From Deinococcus deserti VCD115 (GTDB lineage Bacteria > Deinococcota > Deinococci > Deinococcales > Deinococcaceae): a stretch of 64,000 bases of DNA. The DNA is taken from NCBI RefSeq assembly GCF_000020685.1, contig NC_012526.1, positions 2,424,001 to 2,488,000 on the forward strand, read 5' to 3'. The first letter of the stretch is position 1. The number at the start of each line of letters is the position of its first letter. Positions 54,926-63,256 of this stretch are shown here, piece by piece. Below the pieces are notes generated by a model. It was not told the DNA's origin, searched no databases, and saw only the letters and a list, made by a program, of their open reading frames with translations. The translations under genes and the position numbers were made by a program.

Positions 54926-55528
54926 ATGACCGATTCGCCCCGTATTCACCTGGGTTCGCTGCTGCGCTCCTCCGAGGACGCGCACGCCGAAGGCGAACTG
55001 ACCGAGCTGACCTACGAGCAGGGCGGCGTCGAACAGACCCTGTCCTTTGCCCAACCTGCCTACTTCGAAGTTGATATCAATCACCTGGGCGGCCAGGAAA
55101 TGTATCTGCAGGGCACCTTCGAGCCCACGCTGGTCATGGAATGTGCCCGCTGCCTGCGCGAGGTTCATGTGCCGCTGGACCTCAAGCTGGGGACCCTGAT
55201 GCGCTACGACCCCTCTGCTGAGGTTCCGCATCTGGAAGAAGCTGAGACCGGCGAGGAAATGCTGATGTTTGGCGACCCCAACCTGGATCTCAGCGCCTAC
55301 CTGGCCGAAACCACCCTGCTGGCTGCGCCGCTCAGCGTGCTGCACGCGCCGGAATGCAAGGGCCTGTGTCAGGTGTGCGGTCACGACCTCAATGAGGGTC
55401 CCTGCGAGCACATGGCCCAGGTACCGGTCGAGGAAATTGACGATGAACTGGGCGTCCCCGAAGGCACCGTGCATGCCAAGCAGAACCCCTTCACGGCGCT
55501 GCAGGGCCTGAAACTGCCTGAGGACTGA
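54926..55528 (+). CDS. YceD/DUF177 family protein
   Basis: 200 residues. [14 protein letters not shown] in the middle and [17 protein letters not shown] near the C-terminus are the family's Cys pairs, possibly a metal site. YceD proteins are usually encoded next to rpmF and are linked to 23S rRNA accumulation; rpmF is not found here, moaC follows instead. ATG 54926 is chosen for its -10 box; the frame could extend 41 codons into the tRNA terminator. Confidence 0.9.
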   Translation: MTDSPRIHLGSLLRSSEDAHAEGELTELTYEQGGVEQTLSFAQPAYFEVDINHLGGQEMYLQGTFEPTLVMECARCLREVHVPLDLKLGTLMRYDPSAEVPHLEEAETGEEMLMFGDPNLDLSAYLAETTLLAAPLSVLHAPECKGLCQVCGHDLNEGPCEHMAQVPVEEIDDELGVPEGTVHAKQNPFTALQGLKLPED

Positions 55529-55530
55529 GC

Positions 55531-56073
55531 TTGAGCTCCGCAGTTCCTGACCCGGCAGAAGCCAGGGCCCCGGAGCTGACCCACTTCAGCGCTGGCCTGC
55601 CGCGCATGGTGGACGTCAGTGACAAGGTACCCACGGCCCGCACGGCCACTGCGGAGGCCTGGGTCCGACTTCCCCCTGAAGCGCGCGCCGCGCTTGAAGC
55701 CGGGACCAATGCGAAGGGTGACCCGCTGATTGTGGCGCGTCTGGCAGGACTGGCAGCCAGCAAGCGAACCGCAGACCTGATTACCCTGTGTCATCCGCTT
55801 CCGGTCACCGGGGCAGACGTCCGGGTCACGCTGGAGCCTGCGGGGGTACGCATCGAGGCCACGGTCAAGACCACCGGGCCTACCGGCGTGGAAATGGAGG
55901 CGCTGACTGCTGTAGCCGTCGCGGCGCTGAACGTCTACGACATGCTGAAGGCAGCCAGCAAAGCTCTGGAAATTACAGGCATACGGCTGCTGACCAAAAC
56001 CGGGGGCAAAAGCGGAGATTACGCGGCCGCTCCTGCGCCTCTTCAACCTGACGTACACTCCGTAGATCTCTGA
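55531..56073 (+). CDS. moaC: Cyclic pyranopterin monophosphate synthase
   Basis: 180 residues. [17 protein letters not shown] opens the fold, [12 protein letters not shown] carries the active-site His, [20 protein letters not shown] and KTGGKSGDY complete it. MoaC acts in the first stage of molybdenum-cofactor synthesis, the cofactor needed by MsrP elsewhere in this window. TTG start 2 bases after the YceD stop, so the two are cotranscribed; no ATG is available before the conserved core. Confidence 0.94.
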   Translation: MSSAVPDPAEARAPELTHFSAGLPRMVDVSDKVPTARTATAEAWVRLPPEARAALEAGTNAKGDPLIVARLAGLAASKRTADLITLCHPLPVTGADVRVTLEPAGVRIEATVKTTGPTGVEMEALTAVAVAALNVYDMLKAASKALEITGIRLLTKTGGKSGDYAAAPAPLQPDVHSVDL

Positions 56074-56134
56074 GCCGAAGCAACCTAGACAAATGTCGGG
56101 AACCCGCGTGGGCCGTTTAACGTAGAGAGGACAT

Positions 56135-57790
56135 ATGGGCGGGAGTCGGCACAATTCAGAGCATGACCACTCCACCCCGGGGTGGTTGGAGTGGCTGCAT
56201 CTGGAAGCAGATGGGGCGCTGGCTCCCGAAACCGAAGCAGCCCTGGCGGCCCTTCCTGATCAGGCGGAAGTGCAGCGGCAACGGGAAAGGCTGGCTCGGG
56301 CAGCCCAGGTGCTGAGGACGCTGGACACCCCGGCGCTGCCCCACAGCGTGGCGCTCCCGGCTGCGCAGGAAGTGGCCTGGAGTGCCCGTCTGCAGATGCT
56401 GCCTGTGCCGGAACAGCCGGTGTCAGTGGCAGCGCAGGTGCAGGCAGACATCAGGATCGCGCGGCAGCTGCGTGAGGCCAGTGTGCCTGTTCTGCCAGCC
56501 AGTCTGGCGGCAGAGGTGGCGCAGACCATACGGTTTGCCCAGCAGCTCAGCCCCCCGGCGCTGCCACAGCCCACATTGCCCCACAGTGTTGCCGCGAGTG
56601 TCGTAGCTGAGGTGACTGGAGCCCGGCAGCTGAGTCTGGCCCCGCCTCCCCTGCCCCGTTCAGTGGCGGCCAGTGTGATGGCCCGCATGAGGTCTTCAGA
56701 GATCCCGTACGCGGCACCTGTCCCCCCTGAGCAGATTCCCAGGCAGGTTCCTGTACACATCCTGCCCTCTTTAAGGCGGCACAACCCGGCTCCTCTGATA
56801 CTGGTTCTGGCGCTGCTGCTGGGCCTGACCCTGCTGGCCGTCACAACTGCCTGGCCCAATCTGGCCGCTGGCATGCTGGTTCTCCGGACGTTACTGGCTC
56901 AGGTCTCCCCTGTGGCAGGTGTGGGACTGGGGTTACTGCTGCTGACCAGCCTGCTGGTGACCTGGCGTCCCACGCCCGCACTGCGGCAGGTGGGGGCTGG
57001 AGCCTTTGCGCTCTCGGCAGTGCTGACCCTTCCGGCGCTGTACCAGGTGGTGGGCCAGGGCGATATCCGCTTCGGGCAGGACATCACCGTGCAGGGCCCG
57101 GTAAAGGGAAACGTGATCGTCGTGGGTGGTGACGTCCACCTTCACGAAGATGCCCGGGTACAGGGCGAGGTCGTGACTCTGCTGGGAGACGTGCAGCGTT
57201 CGCCTGGCGCCCAGGTCAGCGGACGCGTCAATGCCCTGCTGGGCCATGCGCCCGGCGACCTGGAAGCTCTGGAAACGCAGCCTCCAGCTGGCATCAGTCT
57301 GGCCACCGCTGCGGCATTTCGTCCGGTACTGGGCTGGCTGGGTGCGGCGGCCTGGCCCCAGGTCTTTGTCACGCTGACTGGGGGAGCCCTGTTGCTGCTG
57401 TTTGTGGCCGGCGCTGCACCTGGGCTGGCGCAGCGCCAACGTCACGCTCCCATGCGCACGCTGGCCCTGGGTGTTCTGGTGCTGGCCGCCCTGATCGGTC
57501 CAGCGCTGGCGCTTGCCCTGGCAGGCCTGCTGGGTCCGTCGCTGCTGGGAGCTGCACTGGCTGTCCTGATTATTGCCCTGGGCCTGAGCGTCAGCGCTTA
57601 CGATGTGGGCCGGGCCCTGGCCACCCGTGCCCGCCTGCCGGTGCCGGACGCTGTCGGGGCACTGCTGGGTCTGAGTGCTGTGGCGGCCAGCCTGAGCTTG
57701 CCCCCACTGGCCTTTGGCCTGGCCCTGATTGGTGGAGCCTGGGGTGCCGGAACCCTGGTCCTGGCACGAGAGCATCTGCAACGGCCCTGA
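56135..57790 (+). CDS. Membrane protein with tandem repeats and bactofilin-like segment
   Basis: 551 residues, not recognised as a whole. Residues 15-60 (WLEWLHLEADGALAPETEAA) resemble the N-terminus of anti-sigma-like proteins without the zinc ligands. About 68-190 hold five imperfect 25-29-residue repeats built on LPxSVAAxVxAEVxxARQL. Membrane helices follow near 217-300, then a beta-helical, bactofilin-like part (DITVQGPVKGNVIVVGGDVH to about 370), then four or five more helices. GAGAGG stands 5 bases before the ATG. Possibly an envelope or stress-sensing scaffold; that is only inference. Confidence 0.8.
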   Translation: MGGSRHNSEHDHSTPGWLEWLHLEADGALAPETEAALAALPDQAEVQRQRERLARAAQVLRTLDTPALPHSVALPAAQEVAWSARLQMLPVPEQPVSVAAQVQADIRIARQLREASVPVLPASLAAEVAQTIRFAQQLSPPALPQPTLPHSVAASVVAEVTGARQLSLAPPPLPRSVAASVMARMRSSEIPYAAPVPPEQIPRQVPVHILPSLRRHNPAPLILVLALLLGLTLLAVTTAWPNLAAGMLVLRTLLAQVSPVAGVGLGLLLLTSLLVTWRPTPALRQVGAGAFALSAVLTLPALYQVVGQGDIRFGQDITVQGPVKGNVIVVGGDVHLHEDARVQGEVVTLLGDVQRSPGAQVSGRVNALLGHAPGDLEALETQPPAGISLATAAAFRPVLGWLGAAAWPQVFVTLTGGALLLLFVAGAAPGLAQRQRHAPMRTLALGVLVLAALIGPALALALAGLLGPSLLGAALAVLIIALGLSVSAYDVGRALATRARLPVPDAVGALLGLSAVAASLSLPPLAFGLALIGGAWGAGTLVLAREHLQRP

Positions 57791-57900
57791 CAGTGCTGCA
57801 CAGACAGCCTGTCCCTGCTCCAGGCAGTCTTCAACACACAGACTTGTTCTACTGAAGCTATACTGCGCTTCCTCTAAAGCCTCCACAATTGAACATCCAA

Positions 57901-57934
57901 TAAAGAAGGCCGGACCACTTACACGGTCCGGCTT
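57901..57934 (-). terminator. Terminator of ddrO
   Basis: Minus-strand GCCGGACC / GGTCCGGC stem with 8-base loop followed by CTTTATTG, 17 bases after the ddrO stop. Confidence 0.87.
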
Positions 57935-57948
57935 CATGTTGAGAATCC

Positions 57949-58338
57949 TCAGCTGAGGATGCGTTTCAGATGCAGGTAGATCTCGTACCAGTCCTGTTTG
58001 TCGCGGGGACGCTTGCCACGCAGTTCGATGCGGGACAGGGTGCGAACCCAGTCAGGCGTGATCTGTGGCCCCAAGGTGGGGTCAGCAATCAGGTCAGACA
58101 GACCTTTGGGCAGAGCACCTTCGGTGGAGGCACCGTAGAACTCGACGCCTTCAAGCAGGTCGTGGACCGTGATGTTGTACGCACCAGCCAGTGTCTGGAG
58201 GGTCTCCAGACTAGGGTTGGTCCGTCCGCGCTCGAGGTCGCTGAGGTAAGGAACGCTGATCTGGGCCACCTCGGCAACATCCTTGAGCCGCAGCCCCCGT
58301 TCGCTGCGCAGTTCACGGAGTCGTTCGTGCAGTTTCAT
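57949..58338 (-). CDS. ddrO: DdrO, repressor of the radiation/desiccation response
   Basis: 129 residues, the known DdrO length. XRE helix-turn-helix in residues 6-60 ([20 protein letters not shown]); C-terminal dimerisation helices end LHLKRILS. Leu106-Arg107 in SRIELRGKR matches the bond cleaved by the IrrE/PprI metalloprotease after DNA damage, which relieves repression of DNA-repair genes. The ATG at 58338 has GGAGG 7 bases upstream (GGAGGTGAATACATG); the longer frame upstream lies in the leader. Own promoter and terminator. Confidence 0.97.
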
Positions 58339-58475
58339 GTATTCACCTCCTGGGCTGCGGCATGGCCTCGTATCCGTGCCGGTCCCGGCCTTTGAGCGAC
58401 CGGGACTGTGCGCTGACCGGGCGGGCCGCCTGGGGGAGCGTTTGCCTGTAGGCAGAATCGGGCACCCTTGGTTGG

Positions 58476-58504
58476 AGTGTAACACCGCTTCCCGGTACGG
58501 TCAA
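58476..58504 (-). promoter_or_regulatory. ddrO promoter
   Basis: TTGACC, 17-base spacer, TACACT, giving a leader of roughly 130 bases that contains a GTCCCGG...CCGGGAC hairpin near 58381-58405. Confidence 0.82.
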
Positions 58505-58511
58505 TACAGAA
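58495..58511 (-). promoter_or_regulatory. Possible DdrO-binding (RDRM-like) site overlapping the ddrO -35
   Basis: TTCTGTATTGACCGTAC overlaps the -35 hexamer. Its TTCTGT-ATTGAC half resembles the radiation/desiccation response motif, but the right half is a poor palindrome partner. DdrO is known to repress itself; the site is plausible, not certain. Confidence 0.45.
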
Positions 58512-58527
58512 TAGAGAGGAGTTCTTC

Positions 58528-58556
58528 TTGCCCACCACGAGACGATCTGCTATGAT
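58528..58556 (+). promoter_or_regulatory. Promoter of the divergent 83-residue gene
   Basis: TTGCCC, 17-base spacer, TATGAT. It begins 17 bases from the RDRM-like site, so DdrO could affect both directions. Confidence 0.75.
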
Positions 58557-58641
58557 CGTAATCAAGAAGGCTTTTACCCCCTTAAGACCGACTATTCATG
58601 CTTTGCCTCGCTGTCTGCTGTCGGACAGGAAGGAGTACCTC

Positions 58642-58893
58642 ATGCGTGCCCTGGATACCATTGCCGAAAGTATTCGTATTGGTTTTGTTCACCCCACCAC
58701 TGTTATGAACACCCTGATCCAGGTTGAGAACGAGGGCGGTCTGGGCGCAGTACGCCGCATTGAGCGGCAGCTTCATCTGGGCACCAACGCCCTGCGCCAC
58801 CGCGATCATCCCAACACGGCTCTGGCACAGACCTGGCTGAGTGCGGCCCGGGCATACCTGATTACGCAGGCCGAACGCCGCCAGGCTGTCTGA
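58642..58893 (+). CDS. Small conserved-looking protein, divergent from ddrO
   Basis: 83 residues from the ATG at 58642, with AAGGAG 6 bases upstream. Helical and soluble; reads ALDTIAESIRIGFVHPTTV and ends ARAYLITQAERRQAV. No family recognised. It has its own promoter back to back with ddrO. An upstream extension of 38 codons begins inside the promoter and is rejected. Confidence 0.75.
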   Translation: MRALDTIAESIRIGFVHPTTVMNTLIQVENEGGLGAVRRIERQLHLGTNALRHRDHPNTALAQTWLSAARAYLITQAERRQAV

Positions 58894-59046
58894 TTTCTGG
58901 GGGACCCATGCTCACACCGATGCCGCCGTCGCCGCGTCCCGAGCCTCCCCTACTTCCCCCAGCTCCTCCTGGATCAGGTTCCAAGTTAGGCCCTCGTCCC
59001 ACCACACCTCGACCTCCGATCGTTCAACTCCCCTGAATCTGATCAG

Positions 59047-59081
59047 AGCAAGGCCCAGCACATAGATTGCTGGGCCTTGCT
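59047..59081. terminator. Long hairpin between the small gene and the carboxypeptidase gene
   Basis: AGCAAGGCCCAGCA / TGCTGGGCCTTGCT, perfect 14-bp stem with 7-base loop between converging genes. Trailing sequences on both sides are only moderately T-rich, so it is a probable but not textbook terminator. Confidence 0.55.
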
Positions 59082-59176
59082 TCGTGCTTTCTATACGGGC
59101 CAAGTGGCTGCTTCCGCATAAAGGCTTAGAGCTGTTGAAACATAGGGCTGCCTGATCTTTTCAACGCCGCGCTGCC

Positions 59177-60658
59177 TCAGCTCAGGTTGTAGATCTCCTC
59201 GTATTTGCGGTGCAGGTAGGCGACATAGGGATCGGCGCTCAAGGCCCGGCCGGTGGCCTTCAGGGTCAGCTCCTCGGGCGTCAGGCTGCGGCCGTGCTGG
59301 TGGACGTTCTCGGCCAGCCAGGACAGCAGGGGGCCGTACTCGGCCTGCTGCACACCAGCAGCCACGACTATGTCCTGTTGCGCAGCTTCCAGGAGTTGAA
59401 CACTCAGCAGATTGCCCAGCGTATACGTCGGGAAATAGCCGATCAGCCCGGCGGACCAGTGCACGTCCTGCAAAACCCCCTCGGCGTCGTTGCGCGGCGT
59501 CAGTCCCAGGTATTCGTTCATCCGCGCATTCCAGGCCTCCGGCAGGTCAGACACCTGCAGTGAGCCTTCCAGCAGGGCCAGTTCCAGTTCGAAGCGGAGC
59601 ATGACATGAAAGTTATAGGTCACCTCATCGGCCTCCACACGGATCATGCTCGGATTGACACGGTTCACGGCGCGGTACAGCGTCTCTGCATCGAGTCCGG
59701 CTGTGACCTCAGGTGCCGCCTGTGCCAGCTGCGGGAAGTAACGGTTCCAGAAGGGCCGGCTGCGCCCCAGCAGATTCTCGAACATCCGCGACTGGCTCTC
59801 GTGCACGCCGAGGCTCGCTCCCCGGGACACAGGGGTCCGCTCCCAGCGTTCTGAAACACCCCGTTCGTACATGGCGTGTCCAGCCTCGTGCCAGGTGCCG
59901 AACAAACATGCAGGCCAGTACGGCTCCACCCGCGTGGTGATGCGCAGGTCGCTGCGGCTGAAATTGGTCTGGAACGGGTGGGCGCTCTCATCCTGACGTG
60001 CGAAGTGAGGCTGCAGCCCAAAAGCTTCTCCAGCCACGCGCCAGGCAAAAGCCTTCTGGGCCTCTGCCGGGAAGGGGCGCTCCAGCACGCTGTAATCGGT
60101 TGCGTCACCAGCGTCTACGATGCGGCGCACCAGAGGCAGGGTGCGGTCACGCAGGTCGGCAAAGACCGCTCTGACCTGTGAGGCCCTCATCCCAGGCTCG
60201 TAGGCATCCATCAGCGCGTCGTAGGGATGCTCCTCAAACCCCAGCAGGTCCGCCTGACGCCGCGCGAGGTCCATCATCTTGGTCAGATGCGGCGCGAAGG
60301 TCGCAAAACTACTGTGCCTGCGGGCCTCGACCCAGGCATGGTGGGCTTCGTTGCGGCTGCGGGTCAGTTCTTCCACGAATGCTGTGGGAAGTTTTGTGGC
60401 TCGTTCGTAGTCGCGCCGGGCGACGCGTACGAGAGCCTGCTCCACCTCATCCTGCGCCTGCACGCCTTCGAGCAGCACACCTGTCTGGGCGTCAGTGAAG
60501 ATGTCGTGCGCAAGACCAGCCAGGGTAGCCATCTGTATGCCACGAACCCGCGCAGCTTCATGCGGCATATGTGTTTCCTGATCCCAGGACATCAGACCTT
60601 CCGCCGCACGCAGATCACTGACCTGCCCAAGGCGCCTTTTCAGCTGTTCCATGCTCAT
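59177..60658 (-). CDS. Metallocarboxypeptidase, family M32
   Basis: 493 residues, helical, like the Thermus aquaticus enzyme. Zinc site FGTWHEAGHAMYERG (HExxH) with the downstream third ligand in GVHESQSRMFEN; also IRVEADEVTYNFHVMLRFE and GYFPTYTLGNLLSVQ, all family motifs. It removes C-terminal residues from peptides, a logical partner of the cytosolic oligopeptidase at 5.3-7.3 kb. ATG at 60658 has TACGCT 7 bases upstream; a longer frame is rejected. Confidence 0.95.
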   Translation of the reverse strand: MSMEQLKRRLGQVSDLRAAEGLMSWDQETHMPHEAARVRGIQMATLAGLAHDIFTDAQTGVLLEGVQAQDEVEQALVRVARRDYERATKLPTAFVEELTRSRNEAHHAWVEARRHSSFATFAPHLTKMMDLARRQADLLGFEEHPYDALMDAYEPGMRASQVRAVFADLRDRTLPLVRRIVDAGDATDYSVLERPFPAEAQKAFAWRVAGEAFGLQPHFARQDESAHPFQTNFSRSDLRITTRVEPYWPACLFGTWHEAGHAMYERGVSERWERTPVSRGASLGVHESQSRMFENLLGRSRPFWNRYFPQLAQAAPEVTAGLDAETLYRAVNRVNPSMIRVEADEVTYNFHVMLRFELELALLEGSLQVSDLPEAWNARMNEYLGLTPRNDAEGVLQDVHWSAGLIGYFPTYTLGNLLSVQLLEAAQQDIVVAAGVQQAEYGPLLSWLAENVHQHGRSLTPEELTLKATGRALSADPYVAYLHRKYEEIYNLS

Positions 60659-60665
60659 GAATCCC

Positions 60666-60671
60666 AGCGTA
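60666..60671 (-). promoter_or_regulatory. -10 box for leaderless M32 carboxypeptidase gene
   Basis: TACGCT, 7 bases upstream of the ATG at 60658. Confidence 0.55.
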
Positions 60672-60862
60672 GCGTGCCCACCTGAGCCTAGGCCATTTGT
60701 CCAGAAACCGGCACACAGACCGGCGCAGCAACCGGGCGCCACGCTACCTCTGGCGTACCAGCTTCAGGTCAGGCCAGCTTCGGGTGCCAGGGCACATACC
60801 GCTTTCTCTCGCCACGACTTCAGCTCTCGCCAGGATCGACCAGGGGGCCTGAAATTCAGCCG

Positions 60863-62119
60863 CTACTGCCAGCGTTCTCGCTCTTCGGACACGGTTCCCA
60901 GGAGGAGCGGCCGGACCTCTCCAATCAGGTACAAACTGCCGCACACCAGCGCCAGTGGTGCCCCCAGAGCCCTCAAGGCGGCGATTGCCTGCTCAGGAGA
61001 CTCTGTCAGGGTGACCTGATGACCGGGAAACAGAGGCGCCAGAGCCGCCGGATCCGCTGACCGCGGGCTGAGCCTGGCCCGGGTCAGGACCACCTGCGAA
61101 GCCACAGGTTCCAGCGCCGCCGCCACCCCGGAAAGGTCCTTGTCTGCTGCCGCACCGAAGACCAGCGGGAGCTTCCCGACACCCAGATCACGTAGCGCCC
61201 GAACAACAGCCTCGGCGCCAGCGGGATTGTGGGCGCCGTCCAGCAGGACCCTTCCTTCTCCAACTGTCAGGACTTCCATCCGGCCTGGCCACTGGGTGGT
61301 CTGTGCCCCTCGAGAGATGGCTTCAGGAGACACCCCAAGCCGGTAAGCCGCCGCCGCCGCCAGAGCCGCGTTCTGTGCGCCGTGCGCTCCCAACAGTGGC
61401 GTCCGGAAGGTCAGCTCCACCCCAGCAGGCAACCTGACCACGACCTGCTCTCCGTCCCATCCGAGTGACTGGCGCCGCACACGGTTTTCAAGGCTCCAGA
61501 GGTCTGCACCCTCCGCTTCCAGCATTGGCCAGACGTCCGGTGCTGCGCCCGTGACTGCTGGGCGCCCTGGGCGCAGAATTCCGGCCTTTTCCGCGGCGAT
61601 CAATTCCACGGTGTTGCCCAGTACCTCTGTATGGTCCAGCGCAACGTTGGTGATCACGCTCAGCACTGGATCAAGAGCATTTGTCGCGTCCAGGCGGCCT
61701 CCCAGGCCCACTTCCATCACCGCGTCCTGCACTCCAGCCTCTGCGAAGACCAGACATCCCAAAGCTGTCACAATCTCAAAGAACGAGGCCTCAATGGCCT
61801 CTGCATGTGGCCGCACCTGATGTAAGGAACGCAACACCACGTCGTCCGGCAGCAGCTCGCCACCGACCACGAAACGCTCAGCAAATCTGGTCAGATGGGG
61901 GCTGGTAAAGAGCCCGACCCGGCGGCCTTGTGCCCTGAGCATGCTTGCAAGAGAAGCCGCAGTACTGCCCTTGCCATTGGTGCCTCCAACCAGAACCACC
62001 CGGAACGCGCGCTGTGGTTCACCCAGGCGCGTAAGCAGCGAGTGCACCCGGGTCAGCCCTGGATGCATTCCGAACCGCTGCCGGGAAAACAACCACTCTA
62101 AATCTGCCTCCAGCCTCAC
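60863..62119 (-). CDS. folC: Folylpolyglutamate synthase / dihydrofolate synthase
   Basis: 418 residues. P-loop LVGGTNGKGSTAASLASML, TSPHLTRFAERF, GLGGRLDATNALDP and LLDGAHNPAGAEAVV are typical of FolC (Mur ligase fold), which adds glutamate to folates. I place the start at the GTG at 62119 (RLEADLEWLFSRQRFG) because TATGCT lies exactly 6 bases upstream; the frame continues 17 codons further without support. Confidence 0.94.
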   Translation of the reverse strand: MRLEADLEWLFSRQRFGMHPGLTRVHSLLTRLGEPQRAFRVVLVGGTNGKGSTAASLASMLRAQGRRVGLFTSPHLTRFAERFVVGGELLPDDVVLRSLHQVRPHAEAIEASFFEIVTALGCLVFAEAGVQDAVMEVGLGGRLDATNALDPVLSVITNVALDHTEVLGNTVELIAAEKAGILRPGRPAVTGAAPDVWPMLEAEGADLWSLENRVRRQSLGWDGEQVVVRLPAGVELTFRTPLLGAHGAQNAALAAAAAYRLGVSPEAISRGAQTTQWPGRMEVLTVGEGRVLLDGAHNPAGAEAVVRALRDLGVGKLPLVFGAAADKDLSGVAAALEPVASQVVLTRARLSPRSADPAALAPLFPGHQVTLTESPEQAIAALRALGAPLALVCGSLYLIGEVRPLLLGTVSEERERWQ

Positions 62120-62125
62120 GCACGC

Positions 62126-62131
62126 AGCATA
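62126..62131 (-). promoter_or_regulatory. -10 box for leaderless folC
   Basis: TATGCT, 6 bases upstream of the GTG at 62119; decides the start. Confidence 0.6.
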
Positions 62132-62170
62132 GCCTCTCAGCGACATTGCAGACGGTTCGACCAAAGCCAC

Positions 62171-62194
62171 AAAATGAGGAGGCTTTTGGCCTCC
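62171..62194 (-). terminator. Terminator of ppaC
   Basis: Minus-strand GGAGGC / GCCTCC stem with 5-base loop followed by TCATTTTG, 25 bases after the ppaC stop. Confidence 0.72.
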
Positions 62195-62218
62195 CCTTTC
62201 GTAGCTTCCGGCTCCAGT

Positions 62219-63157
62219 TCAGGTCCCTGAGGCGAAGTAAGCTTCCAGCGCTGGAACAATCTGCTTCTTGCGGCTGATCCTGTCTCCCAGATCGGCCACG
62301 CCGTCAACCGTTTCAACCCCAAAGGCTTCCTGAACCACTCTGTGTTCGGTGGCACTCAGGATAAACGTACGGTTGGTCTCGTTCAGAATGTCCACCACAC
62401 TCAACAGAACGCCATTGAGCCCCCCCTCTGCACGCGCCTCATCCATAGCCTGCAGCAGTTCAGCCTTGCGGCCGAAAACGTACGCTGGGTTAGTGGTTTC
62501 AATGACACCGATGCCCCAGCGCTGTGCCGGGTCACCGAAGGGAAAGACCTTGTAGTCCATTTTGAGAAGCTGAGCGGCCGGTGTATCCCCAAGGTCGCTC
62601 TTGGCCGCGAACATTGCCAGTGCATACGCTTCGACGTCTTCAATCCCCGCAATGGGTGCCAGGAACTCCACAGCCATGCGGTCATCAGGGGTGGTTGTCG
62701 GGCTGCGGAAGTGCAGGGTGTCGCTCAGAATGGCGCTGAGCATCAGCTTCGCGTCCTGCGGCTCTACCGCCAGGTTTGCCTCCCGGAACAGTTTCAACAG
62801 GATAGTTGACGTGCAGCCAACCGGCTCGAAGCGCAGGAAAGGTGGATCAGACGTGACCAGATCGCCCAGCTTGTGATGATCCACAACGCGCGTTACGGCC
62901 AGCTCAGCCAGGTTAGCGGCCGACTGCGCACTCTCATTGTGGTCAACCAGAGCAACCTGCGTGCCAGCCTTCAACTCAGGCAAAAGGTCCGGGGCTTCCA
63001 GGCCCAGTTCACGGAGCACGTAAGAGGTTTCAAAGTTCAGTTCCCCCAGACGATATGCCTGGGCTTCCACCCCCTGCCGGGAGAGCAGGCTGGCATACAC
63101 CATGGCCGACGCAATGGCGTCCGTATCAGGATTCCGATGACCAAACACAGCAATCAT
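62219..63157 (-). CDS. ppaC: Manganese-dependent inorganic pyrophosphatase (family II)
   Basis: 312 residues. DHH-family metal motifs: GHRNPDTDAIAS (His7, Asp11, Asp13), LVDHNE and RVVDHHKLGD, and the C-terminal substrate loop ISRKKQIVPALE of the DHHA2 domain. It hydrolyses pyrophosphate to drive biosynthesis; Mn dependence fits a Mn-accumulating genus. TAATAT lies 6 bases upstream of the ATG. Proximity to slpA and ddrO recalls the arrangement known in D. radiodurans. Confidence 0.96.
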   Translation of the reverse strand: MIAVFGHRNPDTDAIASAMVYASLLSRQGVEAQAYRLGELNFETSYVLRELGLEAPDLLPELKAGTQVALVDHNESAQSAANLAELAVTRVVDHHKLGDLVTSDPPFLRFEPVGCTSTILLKLFREANLAVEPQDAKLMLSAILSDTLHFRSPTTTPDDRMAVEFLAPIAGIEDVEAYALAMFAAKSDLGDTPAAQLLKMDYKVFPFGDPAQRWGIGVIETTNPAYVFGRKAELLQAMDEARAEGGLNGVLLSVVDILNETNRTFILSATEHRVVQEAFGVETVDGVADLGDRISRKKQIVPALEAYFASGT

Positions 63158-63163
63158 TGCGCA

Positions 63164-63169
63164 ATATTA
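63164..63169 (-). promoter_or_regulatory. -10 box for leaderless ppaC
   Basis: TAATAT, 6 bases upstream of the ATG at 63157. Confidence 0.6.
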
Positions 63170-63208
63170 GCGGCTTCTTCTGCGTTGAGGCGGCAGCCAA
63201 CGTCAGAC

Positions 63209-63243
63209 AAAGAAAAGAGCCCCCGCACCTGGCGGGAGCTCTT
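63209..63243 (-). terminator. Terminator of the slpA-like gene
   Basis: Minus-strand AAGAGCTCCCGC / GCGGGGGCTCTT stem (one mismatch) followed by TTCTTTG, 14 bases after the stop. Confidence 0.87.
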
Positions 63244-63256
63244 GGAGAAAGAGGGT

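Noticed and set aside
58912..59103. 63-codon minus-strand frame between the ddrO-divergent gene and M32
   Set aside because: Its end (SEVEVWWDEGLTWNLIQEE) looks protein-like, but the start lies within a long hairpin and there is no promoter or ribosome-binding site; possibly a gene scrap.
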